Shown one piece after another: positions 56,289-64,000 of a DNA stretch of 64,000 nt. Source of the stretch: Clostridium massiliamazoniense (GTDB lineage Bacteria > Bacillota > Clostridia > Clostridiales > Clostridiaceae). The notes below the pieces were generated by a model. The model worked only from the letters and a program-made list of their open reading frames with translations, was not told the DNA's origin and did not search any database. Every line of letters begins with the position of its first letter. Within the stretch, counting starts at the first letter, position 1. The stretch spans positions 868,001 through 932,000 of the forward strand of contig NZ_LN879468.1 in assembly GCF_001403635.1 (NCBI RefSeq). Reading direction: 5' to 3'. Made by a program: the position numbers and the translations under genes.

Positions 56289-57998
56289 CTATTTTATGTG
56301 CTTTCTTATAGATTCTTTTTTATTTTTTGCAAGAGCAACCATTTCTCTAGCATTTAATAAAGTTCCTTCTGTTAATTCCACGCCACCTAACATCTTAGCT
56401 AGCTCTCTAATTTTTTCTTCTTCATTTATTTTTTTTACTTTAGATGATGTTTTTCCATCAATTACTTTTTTATAAACAAAATAATGATTATCTGACATAC
56501 TCGCTATTTGAGGTAAATGACTTATACAAAACACTTGATGTTTTACAGAAAACTCATACATTTTTTCAGCTACACTTTGTGCTATCTGTCCACTTATTCC
56601 TGTATCTATTTCATCAAATATTACTGTAGGAATATTATCTTTATCTGTAAATACAATTTTTAAAGCTAGCATTATTCTAGATAGTTCTCCTCCAGAAACT
56701 ATTTTTTCCATAGGTTTCATTGGTTGTCCTGGGTTTGTAGAAATTAGAAATTGAACACAATCTTTTCCGCGTTGATTGAAATTTTCTTCATAGGTTACAT
56801 CTACTTTAAAATCACATTTATTAAGACCTATGTAAACTAATTCACTTTTTATTTTATCTTCTAAAATTTTTGCACCATCTACTCTTAATTCATGTATATT
56901 CTTAGCCTTTTCTTCCATTTTCTTTAGTAATTTTTCTTTCGCTTTCTTTAATTCCTCAATTATTCGTTCTGAATCAACCATTTCTTCCAATTGAGTTTCT
57001 AAAGATTTTTCATAGGCTAAAATCTCTTCTATAGTTTCTCCATACTTTCTCTTTAAGGCTGTTATCTCATAAATTCTCGAATTTATAGATTCTAATTCAC
57101 TTTCATTATAAGATATATTTGAACATTCTGAATTTAAATCTCGTGCTATTTCTTGCAAATCATAAAAAATACTACTTATTTGACTATTTATTCTTTCTAT
57201 ATTTTTTGAATTTTTTTCAACTGCTCCTAAATCTCTATTTATATTACCAATATAATCAATAATAGAACTCCCTCCCATTATTGAACCATTTAAGGTATTA
57301 TAGGAATTATTAAGAGCTAAACTTATTTTTTCTGCATTAGACATTATATTAAACTTTTCATTAAGTTCTTCATCTTCTCCTATAGAAAGTTTACTATCTT
57401 TTATTTCCTTAATTTGATATTCTAAATAGTCTATTAATTTCTCATTTTTTCCTTCTTTACTTAATTCATTTATTTTATTTTCAATTGTCTTAAGTTCTAA
57501 ATAATCCTTTTTATATTCTTCTATTACTGAATCTAAAAATTCATTATAATAAGAATCTAAATAAATTATATGATTTTCTTTATTTAAAAGATTTTGATTA
57601 TTATGCTGTCCATGAACATCTATTAGTTTATTAGTTACTTTTCTTAAGTTATTTAAAATTATAGATTTACCATTTATTTTACTTATATTCTTTCCATTTG
57701 AAAAACTTTCTCTTGATATTATTAAAATATCATCATATTCAATTTCTAATTCATCTAAAACCTCTTTTAAGGAAGTATTCTTATCCTCTAATAAGAAAAC
57801 AGCTTCAACGAAAGTTTTTTCACTACCAATTCTTATTAAATCCTTATTAAATTTACTCCCTAAGACATAGTTTATAGAGTCGATTAGTATAGATTTTCCT
57901 GCTCCTGTTTCTCCAGATAAAATATTAAATCCCTCTTTAAAATCTAAGCTTAATTTTTCTATTAAAGCAAAATTTTCTATAGATATTTGTAAAAGCAT
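56289..57998 (-). CDS. recN: DNA repair ATPase RecN
   Basis: SMC-like ATPase acting early in double-strand break repair. The 569 residues contain Walker A GETGAGKSIL (about 29-38), a long coiled-coil middle (about 150-370), the ABC signature VSGGELSRIMLALK and Walker B VIFDEIDTGISG near the end. It is 20 bp after argR in the conserved argR-recN order. GGAGG lies before the ATG. Confidence 0.96.
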   Translation of the reverse strand: MLLQISIENFALIEKLSLDFKEGFNILSGETGAGKSILIDSINYVLGSKFNKDLIRIGSEKTFVEAVFLLEDKNTSLKEVLDELEIEYDDILIISRESFSNGKNISKINGKSIILNNLRKVTNKLIDVHGQHNNQNLLNKENHIIYLDSYYNEFLDSVIEEYKKDYLELKTIENKINELSKEGKNEKLIDYLEYQIKEIKDSKLSIGEDEELNEKFNIMSNAEKISLALNNSYNTLNGSIMGGSSIIDYIGNINRDLGAVEKNSKNIERINSQISSIFYDLQEIARDLNSECSNISYNESELESINSRIYEITALKRKYGETIEEILAYEKSLETQLEEMVDSERIIEELKKAKEKLLKKMEEKAKNIHELRVDGAKILEDKIKSELVYIGLNKCDFKVDVTYEENFNQRGKDCVQFLISTNPGQPMKPMEKIVSGGELSRIMLALKIVFTDKDNIPTVIFDEIDTGISGQIAQSVAEKMYEFSVKHQVFCISHLPQIASMSDNHYFVYKKVIDGKTSSKVKKINEEEKIRELAKMLGGVELTEGTLLNAREMVALAKNKKESIRKHIK

Positions 57999-58018
57999 TG
58001 CACACCTCCGACAAATAC

Positions 58019-58468
58019 TTAGTTAATCATATCCTTTATTCTTTTAACTAACTCACAAGCTTTTTCTTCATCTCTTAATAATACAAATACAGTATTGTCT
58101 CCTGCAATTGATCCTGCTATTTCTCCTAAGCTTAAACTGTCAATAAGCTCAGCTGCTGCATTAGCTGATGCACTTAAAGTTTTAACAACAACCATATTAT
58201 TTACATTTTCAACATCTATAACTGTACTTTTAAATATATTAGTTAATTTATTTACTACATCATTCTTTTCATCTTTTATTAAAGAATATCTATATCTACC
58301 AGTGACATCTTGAGTCTTTATTAATTTTAATGTTTTTATATCTCTAGATACAGTTGCTTGAGTTACATCAAAACCAGCTAATTTTAATTCCTCTGCTAAA
58401 TCTTCTTGAGTTTCTATAGCCTTCTTATTTATTATTTCTATAATTTTTGCATGTCTATTAGATTTCAT
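58019..58468 (-). CDS. argR: Arginine repressor ArgR/AhrC
   Basis: Arginine-responsive hexameric regulator. The 149 residues have an N-terminal winged helix ([34 protein letters not shown]) and a C-terminal arginine-binding domain with [15 protein letters not shown]. In Firmicutes it is regularly linked to nadK, recN and tlyA as here; targets are elsewhere. Confidence 0.95.
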   Translation of the reverse strand: MKSNRHAKIIEIINKKAIETQEDLAEELKLAGFDVTQATVSRDIKTLKLIKTQDVTGRYRYSLIKDEKNDVVNKLTNIFKSTVIDVENVNNMVVVKTLSASANAAAELIDSLSLGEIAGSIAGDNTVFVLLRDEEKACELVKRIKDMIN

Positions 58469-58483
58469 TTTATGCCTCCCAAT

Positions 58484-59311
58484 TTATTTCCTATCAAGTA
58501 TTTTTGTTTTTAATATTTTAAAATAACTCCCTTCTTTAAGAGTAATGATGTTAAATTGTTCTTTACATTGTTTAATTATTATACTATCACAATTATTTAA
58601 TCTTACTGATTTTTGTCCATCAATAGTTAAATATGCTTCTTCTTTAATGCAAGGAATAATTTCAACTTCACTTTCTCCACTCACTATTAAGGGTTTTCCA
58701 TTTAATCCATGAGAGCAAATAGGAACTATTAATATTAAATTAAGTCCTGGAGTTATTAATGGTCCTCCTGCAGATAAGGAATAGGCAGTAGAACCAACTG
58801 GTGTCGAAATTATTACTCCATCTCCCTTAAAAGATGAATATTCTTCTCCATCAATTAACACAGTATAATGTATCATTCTTGATAGTGTTCCTCTTGCAAT
58901 TACAACATCATTTAAAGCCTTATTATCTATAAATTCTTTTTCATTTATACTTGTTTCTATCATCATTCTTTTTTCAACTTTATAATTTTTAGCTTTAATT
59001 GCTTTAAGTGCTAATTCTAAATCTTTAAACTCAACACTTGATATAAATCCAAGATTACCTATATTTACACCTAATATAGGACAATTTATATATCTAGAAA
59101 AATTCCTAGCTACTCCTAATATTGTTCCATCTCCACCTAATACTATTACTAAATCCAAAGTTTCCATGCACTCTACATTATAAGTATCTAAATGTCCCAT
59201 TACAAAAAGTTCTTTTGGATTTAAATATTCCTTCACCTTATCTCTAACAATCTTTTCTATAACCCCAGTACTATCCTTACTTTTATTAATTATAATTCCT
59301 ATCTTTTTCAT
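58484..59311 (-). CDS. nadK: NAD kinase
   Basis: Makes NADP from NAD and ATP. The 275 residues have GGDGTILGVAR (about 58-68), the NNDD-like ALNDVVIARG and SAGGPLITPGLNLILIVPICSH. Between tlyA and argR. Confidence 0.95.
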   Translation of the reverse strand: MKKIGIIINKSKDSTGVIEKIVRDKVKEYLNPKELFVMGHLDTYNVECMETLDLVIVLGGDGTILGVARNFSRYINCPILGVNIGNLGFISSVEFKDLELALKAIKAKNYKVEKRMMIETSINEKEFIDNKALNDVVIARGTLSRMIHYTVLIDGEEYSSFKGDGVIISTPVGSTAYSLSAGGPLITPGLNLILIVPICSHGLNGKPLIVSGESEVEIIPCIKEEAYLTIDGQKSVRLNNCDSIIIKQCKEQFNIITLKEGSYFKILKTKILDRK

Positions 59312-59329
59312 TTAATCACTCTCTTTTTG

Positions 59330-60139
59330 TTATAGATTTTCATGTGATTTATTTACTATCTCTAATATTATATCATTACTAAAGTCTATTTTCTCATCTT
59401 TATCTTTTGATAAATAAATTAGATATTCTCTATTTCCTTCAGGGCCTTTTATAGGAGAATAATCTAAACCCTTTATTGCTAAGTTATTTTCCTTTGCAAA
59501 GTTTACTATTTTCTCTATAACTTCTATATGAGTTGAAGCTTCTCTTACAACACCCTTTTTACCAACTTTTTCTCTACCAGCTTCAAATTGTGGCTTTATA
59601 AGTGCCATAACTTCGCCTTTTTCATTTAATAGATTTAATACTGCTGGCATTACTGTTGTTAATGAAATAAATGAAACATCTATAGATGCAAAATCACATT
59701 TTTCCTTTACTTGTTCTTCTGTTACATATCTTACATTTGTTCTTTCTAAGCAAACTACTCTAGGATTAATTCTCAATTTCCAAGCAAATTGTCCATATCC
59801 AACGTCTATAGAATAAACCTTTTTTGCATTATTCTGAAGCATACAATCTGTAAATCCTCCAGTTGAAGCTCCTATATCCATACAATACTTGCCTTCTAAA
59901 TTTATATTAAAAGATTTTATAGCTTTTTCTAACTTAAAGCCACCTCTACTTACATAGGGTTGTTTTTCTCCTTTAAACTCTATATGAGCTTCTCTATCAA
60001 CCTTTTCTCCACCTTTGTCTATTCTTTTATCATCTACAAAAATTTCTCCAGCCATTATGCTTCTTTTAGCCTGTTCTCTTGATTCAAAAAAACCTTTTTC
60101 AACTAAAAGAACATCTAATCTTTCTTTTTTACTTGCCAT
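59330..60139 (-). CDS. tlyA: TlyA family rRNA 2'-O-methyltransferase
   Basis: S4 domain (about 1-60, ERLDVLLVEKGFFESREQAKR split) plus FtsJ-type methyltransferase (SAM motif DIGASTGGFTDCML, KPQFEA, VKGPEGN-like IKGPEGNREY). In mycobacteria TlyA modifies 16S and 23S rRNA; here the function is by homology. About 269 residues from the ATG at 60139, where AAGGAG precedes; a Met eight codons upstream lacks a ribosome site. Confidence 0.92.
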   Translation of the reverse strand: MASKKERLDVLLVEKGFFESREQAKRSIMAGEIFVDDKRIDKGGEKVDREAHIEFKGEKQPYVSRGGFKLEKAIKSFNINLEGKYCMDIGASTGGFTDCMLQNNAKKVYSIDVGYGQFAWKLRINPRVVCLERTNVRYVTEEQVKEKCDFASIDVSFISLTTVMPAVLNLLNEKGEVMALIKPQFEAGREKVGKKGVVREASTHIEVIEKIVNFAKENNLAIKGLDYSPIKGPEGNREYLIYLSKDKDEKIDFSNDIILEIVNKSHENL

Positions 60140-60295
60140 ACTTTTTCTCCTTAAATAGAACAAAATTCTATTGTTATTTTAATTATTTCTTGTTCACTTA
60201 TAAATATACAGTTAATATCATTTATTTAACTAAAATATTATATAACATTTTTTTAATTATAAATATAATTTTTATTTAAATTTTAAAAATAAACA

Positions 60296-60384
60296 AGCCC
60301 TAAAATATAACTAATTAAAAACTTAAATTAAAAATTTCATAAGATTTTAAAGCAAGTTTTTATTAAATAGTAATTTTTAGGGCT
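60296..60384 (-). other. Large stem-loop between dxs and tlyA
   Basis: Ten-bp perfect arms AGCCCTAAAA (60296-60305) and TTTTAGGGCT (60375-60384) enclose 69 bases with a possible inner AAAAACTT/AAGTTTTT pair. The rest of this 275-base gap is AT-rich with no gene. Confidence 0.45.
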
Positions 60385-60414
60385 AAGCTATGATATTTAA
60401 ACATTAATTTATTA

Positions 60415-62277
60415 TTATAATAAATTAATTATTATATCTTTAATACTTTCTGGATCTAAACCATTTTCTCTATATAGTATATCTACTTTTCCATGTTCTA
60501 TAAATTTATCATTATAACCTAAATTTACAATAGTATTATTATATTTCTTTGAATTTAAATATGAAAGTACACTTTCACCAAATCCACCTTTTATAATACT
60601 ATCCTCTATAGTAACTATTTTTAAATTTCTCTTTGCTAATTCATCTATAAGCTTTTCATCTATAGGCTTTATAAATGTAGCATTTATAAGTTCTAGTTCT
60701 ATACCTTTTTCTTCTTTTATTTTTTCCCAAGCTAAAAGACCATGTTGAAGCATTTTACCATTAGCTATAATAGCTATCTTTTCACCCGATTTTATTCTTT
60801 CCCATTTTCCTAATTCTACTTCTTCAAGAGGTTTTAATTTTATATTGATATAATCTCCCCCTCTTGGATATCTTATAGCTACTGGAGCATTTTGCTCTAA
60901 TGCCCATTTTAACATTGGTTTAACTTCTGACATAAGCTTAGGTGCCATTATTGTCATATTAGGAACAATACTTAAATAAGAAGTGTCAAATACACCTTGA
61001 TGAGTTTCTCCATCTTCTCCAACTATTCCTGCTCTATCTATAGCAAAAACCACAGGTAGATTTTGTATGCAAACATCATGGACTACTTGGTCAAAAGCTC
61101 TTTGTAAAAAAGTTGAATAGACTGCAAATACAGGTTTTAAGCCTGCTTTGGCCATTCCCGCTGCCATTGTAGTTGCATGTTGTTCTGCAATTCCAACATC
61201 AAAAAATCTCTTTGGATATTGTCCTGCAAAATTCTTAAGTCCAGTTCCATCAGGCATAGCTGCTGTTATAGCTACTACTCTCTGATCTTCTTTTGCTATA
61301 TCAATCATAGCTTTTCCAAAAGCATTAGAATAATTTTCAGAACCACTCTTTACAACTGCACCTGTTGAATAATCAAATGGTCCTACTCCATGAAATTTAT
61401 TAGGATTTTTTTCTGCATAGTCATAACCTTTTCCTTTTCTAGTTATGGTATGTATAACTACTGGTCCATCATCTTCCTTGGCTATTTTTAAAACTTCATT
61501 TAACATTTTGATATCATGCCCATCTATAGGACCAAAATACTTAAGTCCCATATCTTCAAAAAGCATACTTGGCACCACTAATTGTTTGATGCCACCCTTT
61601 ATTTTCCCTAATGATTGTGCTATATTTTTTCCAACATTGCTATTGTTTAATGTAGCATGAATATCTGCTTTAAGTTTTTTATATCCAGGGTCAACTCTAA
61701 GTTTATTTAAATGAACTGAAAGTCCTCCAACATTTTTTGAAATGGACATCTCATTGTCATTTAATATAATTATCATCTTTGTTTTATTATAACCTACATC
61801 ATTTAAGGCTTCTAAAGCCATTCCTCCTGTTAAAGCACCATCTCCTATTACTGCAATTATATGTTCTTTTGTTCCTAGAATGTCTCTAGCCCTTGCCATA
61901 CCTACAGCTGCTGAAATAGAAGTACTACTATGACCTGTATCAAAGAAATCATATTTACTTTCACAAGCCTTCGGAAATCCACTTATTCCACCATATTGTC
62001 TTAAAGTATCAAATTGATTTTTTCTTCCTGTTAACATCTTGTGGACATAACTTTGGTGACCTACATCCCAAATAATTTTATCCCTATCAAAATTAAAATT
62101 TTTAAATAAAGATAATGTAAGTTCTACAACTCCTAAATTTGAAGCTAGATGTCCACCTGTCTTAGATATATTATCTATTAAGAACTCTCTAATTTCCTGT
62201 GATAAAATTTCTAATTTATGGTTGTCTAAATTTCTAATTATGGATTGTCCTTTAGAATTATCTAATATCTCTAGCAT
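60415..62277 (-). CDS. dxs: 1-deoxy-D-xylulose-5-phosphate synthase
   Basis: First step of the MEP isoprenoid pathway: pyruvate plus glyceraldehyde-3-phosphate to DXP, with thiamine diphosphate. The 620 residues have [14 protein letters not shown] (about 42-55), the ThDP motif [16 protein letters not shown] (about 146-161) and the transketolase-type second half DVGIAEQHA with [16 protein letters not shown]. It follows ispA by 20 bp. Confidence 0.97.
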   Translation of the reverse strand: MLEILDNSKGQSIIRNLDNHKLEILSQEIREFLIDNISKTGGHLASNLGVVELTLSLFKNFNFDRDKIIWDVGHQSYVHKMLTGRKNQFDTLRQYGGISGFPKACESKYDFFDTGHSSTSISAAVGMARARDILGTKEHIIAVIGDGALTGGMALEALNDVGYNKTKMIIILNDNEMSISKNVGGLSVHLNKLRVDPGYKKLKADIHATLNNSNVGKNIAQSLGKIKGGIKQLVVPSMLFEDMGLKYFGPIDGHDIKMLNEVLKIAKEDDGPVVIHTITRKGKGYDYAEKNPNKFHGVGPFDYSTGAVVKSGSENYSNAFGKAMIDIAKEDQRVVAITAAMPDGTGLKNFAGQYPKRFFDVGIAEQHATTMAAGMAKAGLKPVFAVYSTFLQRAFDQVVHDVCIQNLPVVFAIDRAGIVGEDGETHQGVFDTSYLSIVPNMTIMAPKLMSEVKPMLKWALEQNAPVAIRYPRGGDYINIKLKPLEEVELGKWERIKSGEKIAIIANGKMLQHGLLAWEKIKEEKGIELELINATFIKPIDEKLIDELAKRNLKIVTIEDSIIKGGFGESVLSYLNSKKYNNTIVNLGYNDKFIEHGKVDILYRENGLDPESIKDIIINLL

Positions 62278-62297
62278 ATAATTATCAATCCTTTTTC

Positions 62298-63167
62298 CTA
62301 ATTTTTTCTTACTAATAACATTGAAGTTAACATTTTTAGAGATTCTACATTTCCATCTATTCTATCCAACAACTTAATGCAATCACTTGTTAATTCACTA
62401 CATAATTCTTTACATTTTTCTATACCATAAATTGACACATAATTACTTTTTAAATTTTCTTCATCACTTTTTGCTGGTTTTCCTAAAACCTCTGTGCTTT
62501 CTGTTACATCTAAAATATCATCTTTTATTTGAAATGCTAATCCTAGTTTCTCCCCAAAGTCTCCTAAGATTTTCAAGTCTTCTAAGCTAGCTTCTCCCAT
62601 AATAGCTCCTGATAATATAGATGCTTTAATTAAAGCACCAGTTTTTTTAGAGTGCATGTAGTTTAATGTTTCTAAATCTATTGATTTACCCTCACTTATT
62701 ATATCAACTACTTGCCCTCCAATCATACCATTAGCTCCAGCAGCTTCACTAATTATCTTTCCTGCTTTTATAGCCTTTTCACCTTTTTCTAAAGCAAAAT
62801 TCATTAAGATTATCATGGCTTCATTTAAAAGCGCATCACCTGCTAATATAGCAATAGCCTCTCCAAATTTTATATGGTTAGTAGGCATTCCTCTTCTTAG
62901 TTCATCATTATCCATGGCTGGTAAGTCATCATGTATTAAAGAATAACTGTGAATCATTTCTATAGCCATTGCCATATCTAAAATCTCTAATGTATTTTCT
63001 TTGTAAATAGAATAGGTCAGTAAATTCAATATAGGTCTTATTCTCTTTCCTCCTACATTGATACTATAAGCCATTGCCTCATAAATAAGCTTATTGAAAC
63101 TTCCCTTCTGATGAAAATAATCCTCAAGAGCTTTGTCTACCCTTTCTTTTAATACTTGTAGATTCAT
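62298..63167 (-). CDS. ispA: Geranyl/farnesyl diphosphate synthase
   Basis: Condenses C5 isoprenoid units to farnesyl diphosphate. The 289 residues have the first aspartate-rich motif [16 protein letters not shown] (about 82-97) and the second [11 protein letters not shown] (about 225-235), plus GGKRIRP. Its ATG overlaps the xseB stop as TAATG, indicating coupled translation. Confidence 0.95.
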   Translation of the reverse strand: MNLQVLKERVDKALEDYFHQKGSFNKLIYEAMAYSINVGGKRIRPILNLLTYSIYKENTLEILDMAMAIEMIHSYSLIHDDLPAMDNDELRRGMPTNHIKFGEAIAILAGDALLNEAMIILMNFALEKGEKAIKAGKIISEAAGANGMIGGQVVDIISEGKSIDLETLNYMHSKKTGALIKASILSGAIMGEASLEDLKILGDFGEKLGLAFQIKDDILDVTESTEVLGKPAKSDEENLKSNYVSIYGIEKCKELCSELTSDCIKLLDRIDGNVESLKMLTSMLLVRKN

Positions 63168-63385
63168 TACTCTTCTCCTCCAAAATTATGTTCTACTCCA
63201 TTACTTACTATTTTAATTTTACCTTCCATAGAATTCAACTTTTTATACAACTTATTTAAAAGTTTAACTGCTTCTTCATAACTTTCTATAGATTTTTCTA
63301 ATGATAACTCACCAGATTCCATTGATTCTATTATTTCTTCTAAATTTTTATATACTTCCTCATAGCTTTCTGCTTTTCTTGCCAT
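63167..63385 (-). CDS. xseB: Exodeoxyribonuclease VII small subunit
   Basis: 72-residue subunit of the single-strand DNA exonuclease, with ESYEEVYKNLEEIIESMESG and LEKSIESYEEAVKLLNK. It overlaps ispA and follows xseA by 13 bp. Confidence 0.94.
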   Translation of the reverse strand: MARKAESYEEVYKNLEEIIESMESGELSLEKSIESYEEAVKLLNKLYKKLNSMEGKIKIVSNGVEHNFGGEE

Positions 63386-63398
63386 ATTATAAATACCT

Positions 63399-64000
63399 CT
63401 ACTTTAAAATTTCAAAAGTTCCACTTACTTTTCCATCTGAAAGATTTAATTCTAATTCTGCTTTATCACTTAATTGTGAAAGCTTATTTATGATGTTCCC
63501 CTCATTGTCTTTAATAACAGAATATCCTCTATTTAATATGTTAAGTGGATTTAGATTAATTAAAATATTATTTTTATATTTTATTTTTTCTTTCTCTGAA
63601 TCAATCTTAAAATTTATTAATCTATCTAAATGTTCCTTCATTCTTAAAAGATCCTCAGACTTATTAGTTATAATTTTCTTAGGATTATTAAGTTCAATTA
63701 TCCTTTTATATTTTTCCAATTTAGAGAGTTCTGCTTCTATTATTCTATCCATATCTTTCTTTAGTATAAGCTTTATTTTATTAATATTTTCAACTTCATC
63801 TTCTAAACTTGCCACAGCAACTTCCCCAGCTGCTGTTGGTGTTGCTGCTCTTAAATCACTAGCAAAATCACATATGGTAAAATCAGTTTCATGACCTACA
63901 CCAGATATTACTGGTATATTACTATTGTATATTTCATAAGCCAAGTCTCTACTATTAAAAGCCCAAAGTTCCTCTATGGAACCTCCACCTCTACCTATTA
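63399..64000 (-). CDS. xseA: Exodeoxyribonuclease VII large subunit, 5' part outside window
   Basis: C-terminal 199 residues or so. The frame is open to the window edge; the sequence [15 protein letters not shown] upstream of [20 protein letters not shown] confirms that it does not start at the internal Met at 63944. [13 protein letters not shown] follows, then a coiled-coil region and the [13 protein letters not shown]-terminal segment. Partner of XseB. Confidence 0.95.
   Translation of the reverse strand, partial: IGRGGGSIEELWAFNSRDLAYEIYNSNIPVISGVGHETDFTICDFASDLRAATPTAAGEVAVASLEDEVENINKIKLILKKDMDRIIEAELSKLEKYKRIIELNNPKKIITNKSEDLLRMKEHLDRLINFKIDSEKEKIKYKNNILINLNPLNILNRGYSVIKDNEGNIINKLSQLSDKAELELNLSDGKVSGTFEILK

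Noticed and set aside
58802..58808. TGTCGAA, a perfect 0A-box sequence
   Set aside because: It lies inside the nadK coding region far from any start codon; a 7-mer is expected by chance.

Overview
This 64 kb window is a stretch of core chromosome from a low-GC, endospore-forming Firmicute. Gene content and order fit Clostridium sensu stricto, most likely Clostridium perfringens or a close relative. That assignment is inferred from AT-rich coding, intact sigE/sigG/sigK, SpoIIGA, SpoIVA, SpoIVB, SpoIIM and Spo0A, a PilT next to FtsA/FtsZ, and an Isc-type operon in place of Suf. No phage, transposase, CRISPR, tRNA or rRNA was seen. Of 61 genes called, 59 lie on the minus strand. The only two plus-strand genes sit together in what looks like an insertion.

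Layout from left to right, with minus-strand transcription running right to left. 1-5.9 kb: yicC-remA-gmk-rpoZ-coaBC-priA-def. 6.2-9.1 kb: an NCS2 purine permease behind an attenuator-like leader, asparaginase, and a small membrane protein. 9.3-13.3 kb: der-gpsA and spoIVA. 13.4-16.5 kb: an orphan PhoR-like kinase, pgeF, nrdR. 16.6-19.4 kb: spoIIGA-sigE-sigG and a YlmC-like gene. 19.7-23.4 kb: pilT, a divergent ftsA, ftsZ. 23.4-25.4 kb: the two-gene plus-strand insert, flanked by a duplicated sigK tail and terminator. 25.4-31.5 kb: mltG-trmR-trhP-udk, a class B PBP, sigK. 31.5-41.5 kb: alaS (T-box controlled)-ireB-ruvX-DUF1292-fur-rnjA, typA, and a PRC-barrel/AI-2E-type pair. 41.6-46.2 kb: iscR-iscS-iscU-mnmA and a frameshifted rarA. 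46.3-49.4 kb: pdp, an XerD-like recombinase with a degenerate active site, spoIIM. 49.6-53.7 kb: two SH3-repeat exported paralogs and a small membrane protein. 54-64 kb: xseA-xseB-ispA-dxs-tlyA-nadK-argR-recN-spoIVB-spo0A.

Functionally the window is rich in sporulation control. Spo0A starts the programme from a sigma-H-type promoter with an overlapping 0A box. A Spo0A-type promoter drives spoIIGA-sigE. SpoIVB, SpoIIM, SpoIVA, sigG and sigK act in the forespore and mother cell. Housekeeping operons cover isoprenoid precursors (dxs, ispA), tRNA U34 modification (mnmA with iscS; trhP with trmR), translation (alaS, typA, der), RNA decay (rnjA, yicC) and replication/repair (priA, recN, rarA, ruvX, xseAB).

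The most unusual signal is a dispersed, roughly 130-bp intergenic element in five places (19.7, 25.1, 39.6, 51.6 and 53.8 kb). Its predicted stems are kept by compensatory base changes between copies, so it looks like a structured RNA or palindromic mobile element. I do not recognise its family. Other notable points are the sigK-tail duplication, the XerD homologue lacking several catalytic residues, a ribosome-binding site separated from the ireB start by a hairpin, and an attenuator with no recognised sensor upstream of the purine permease.
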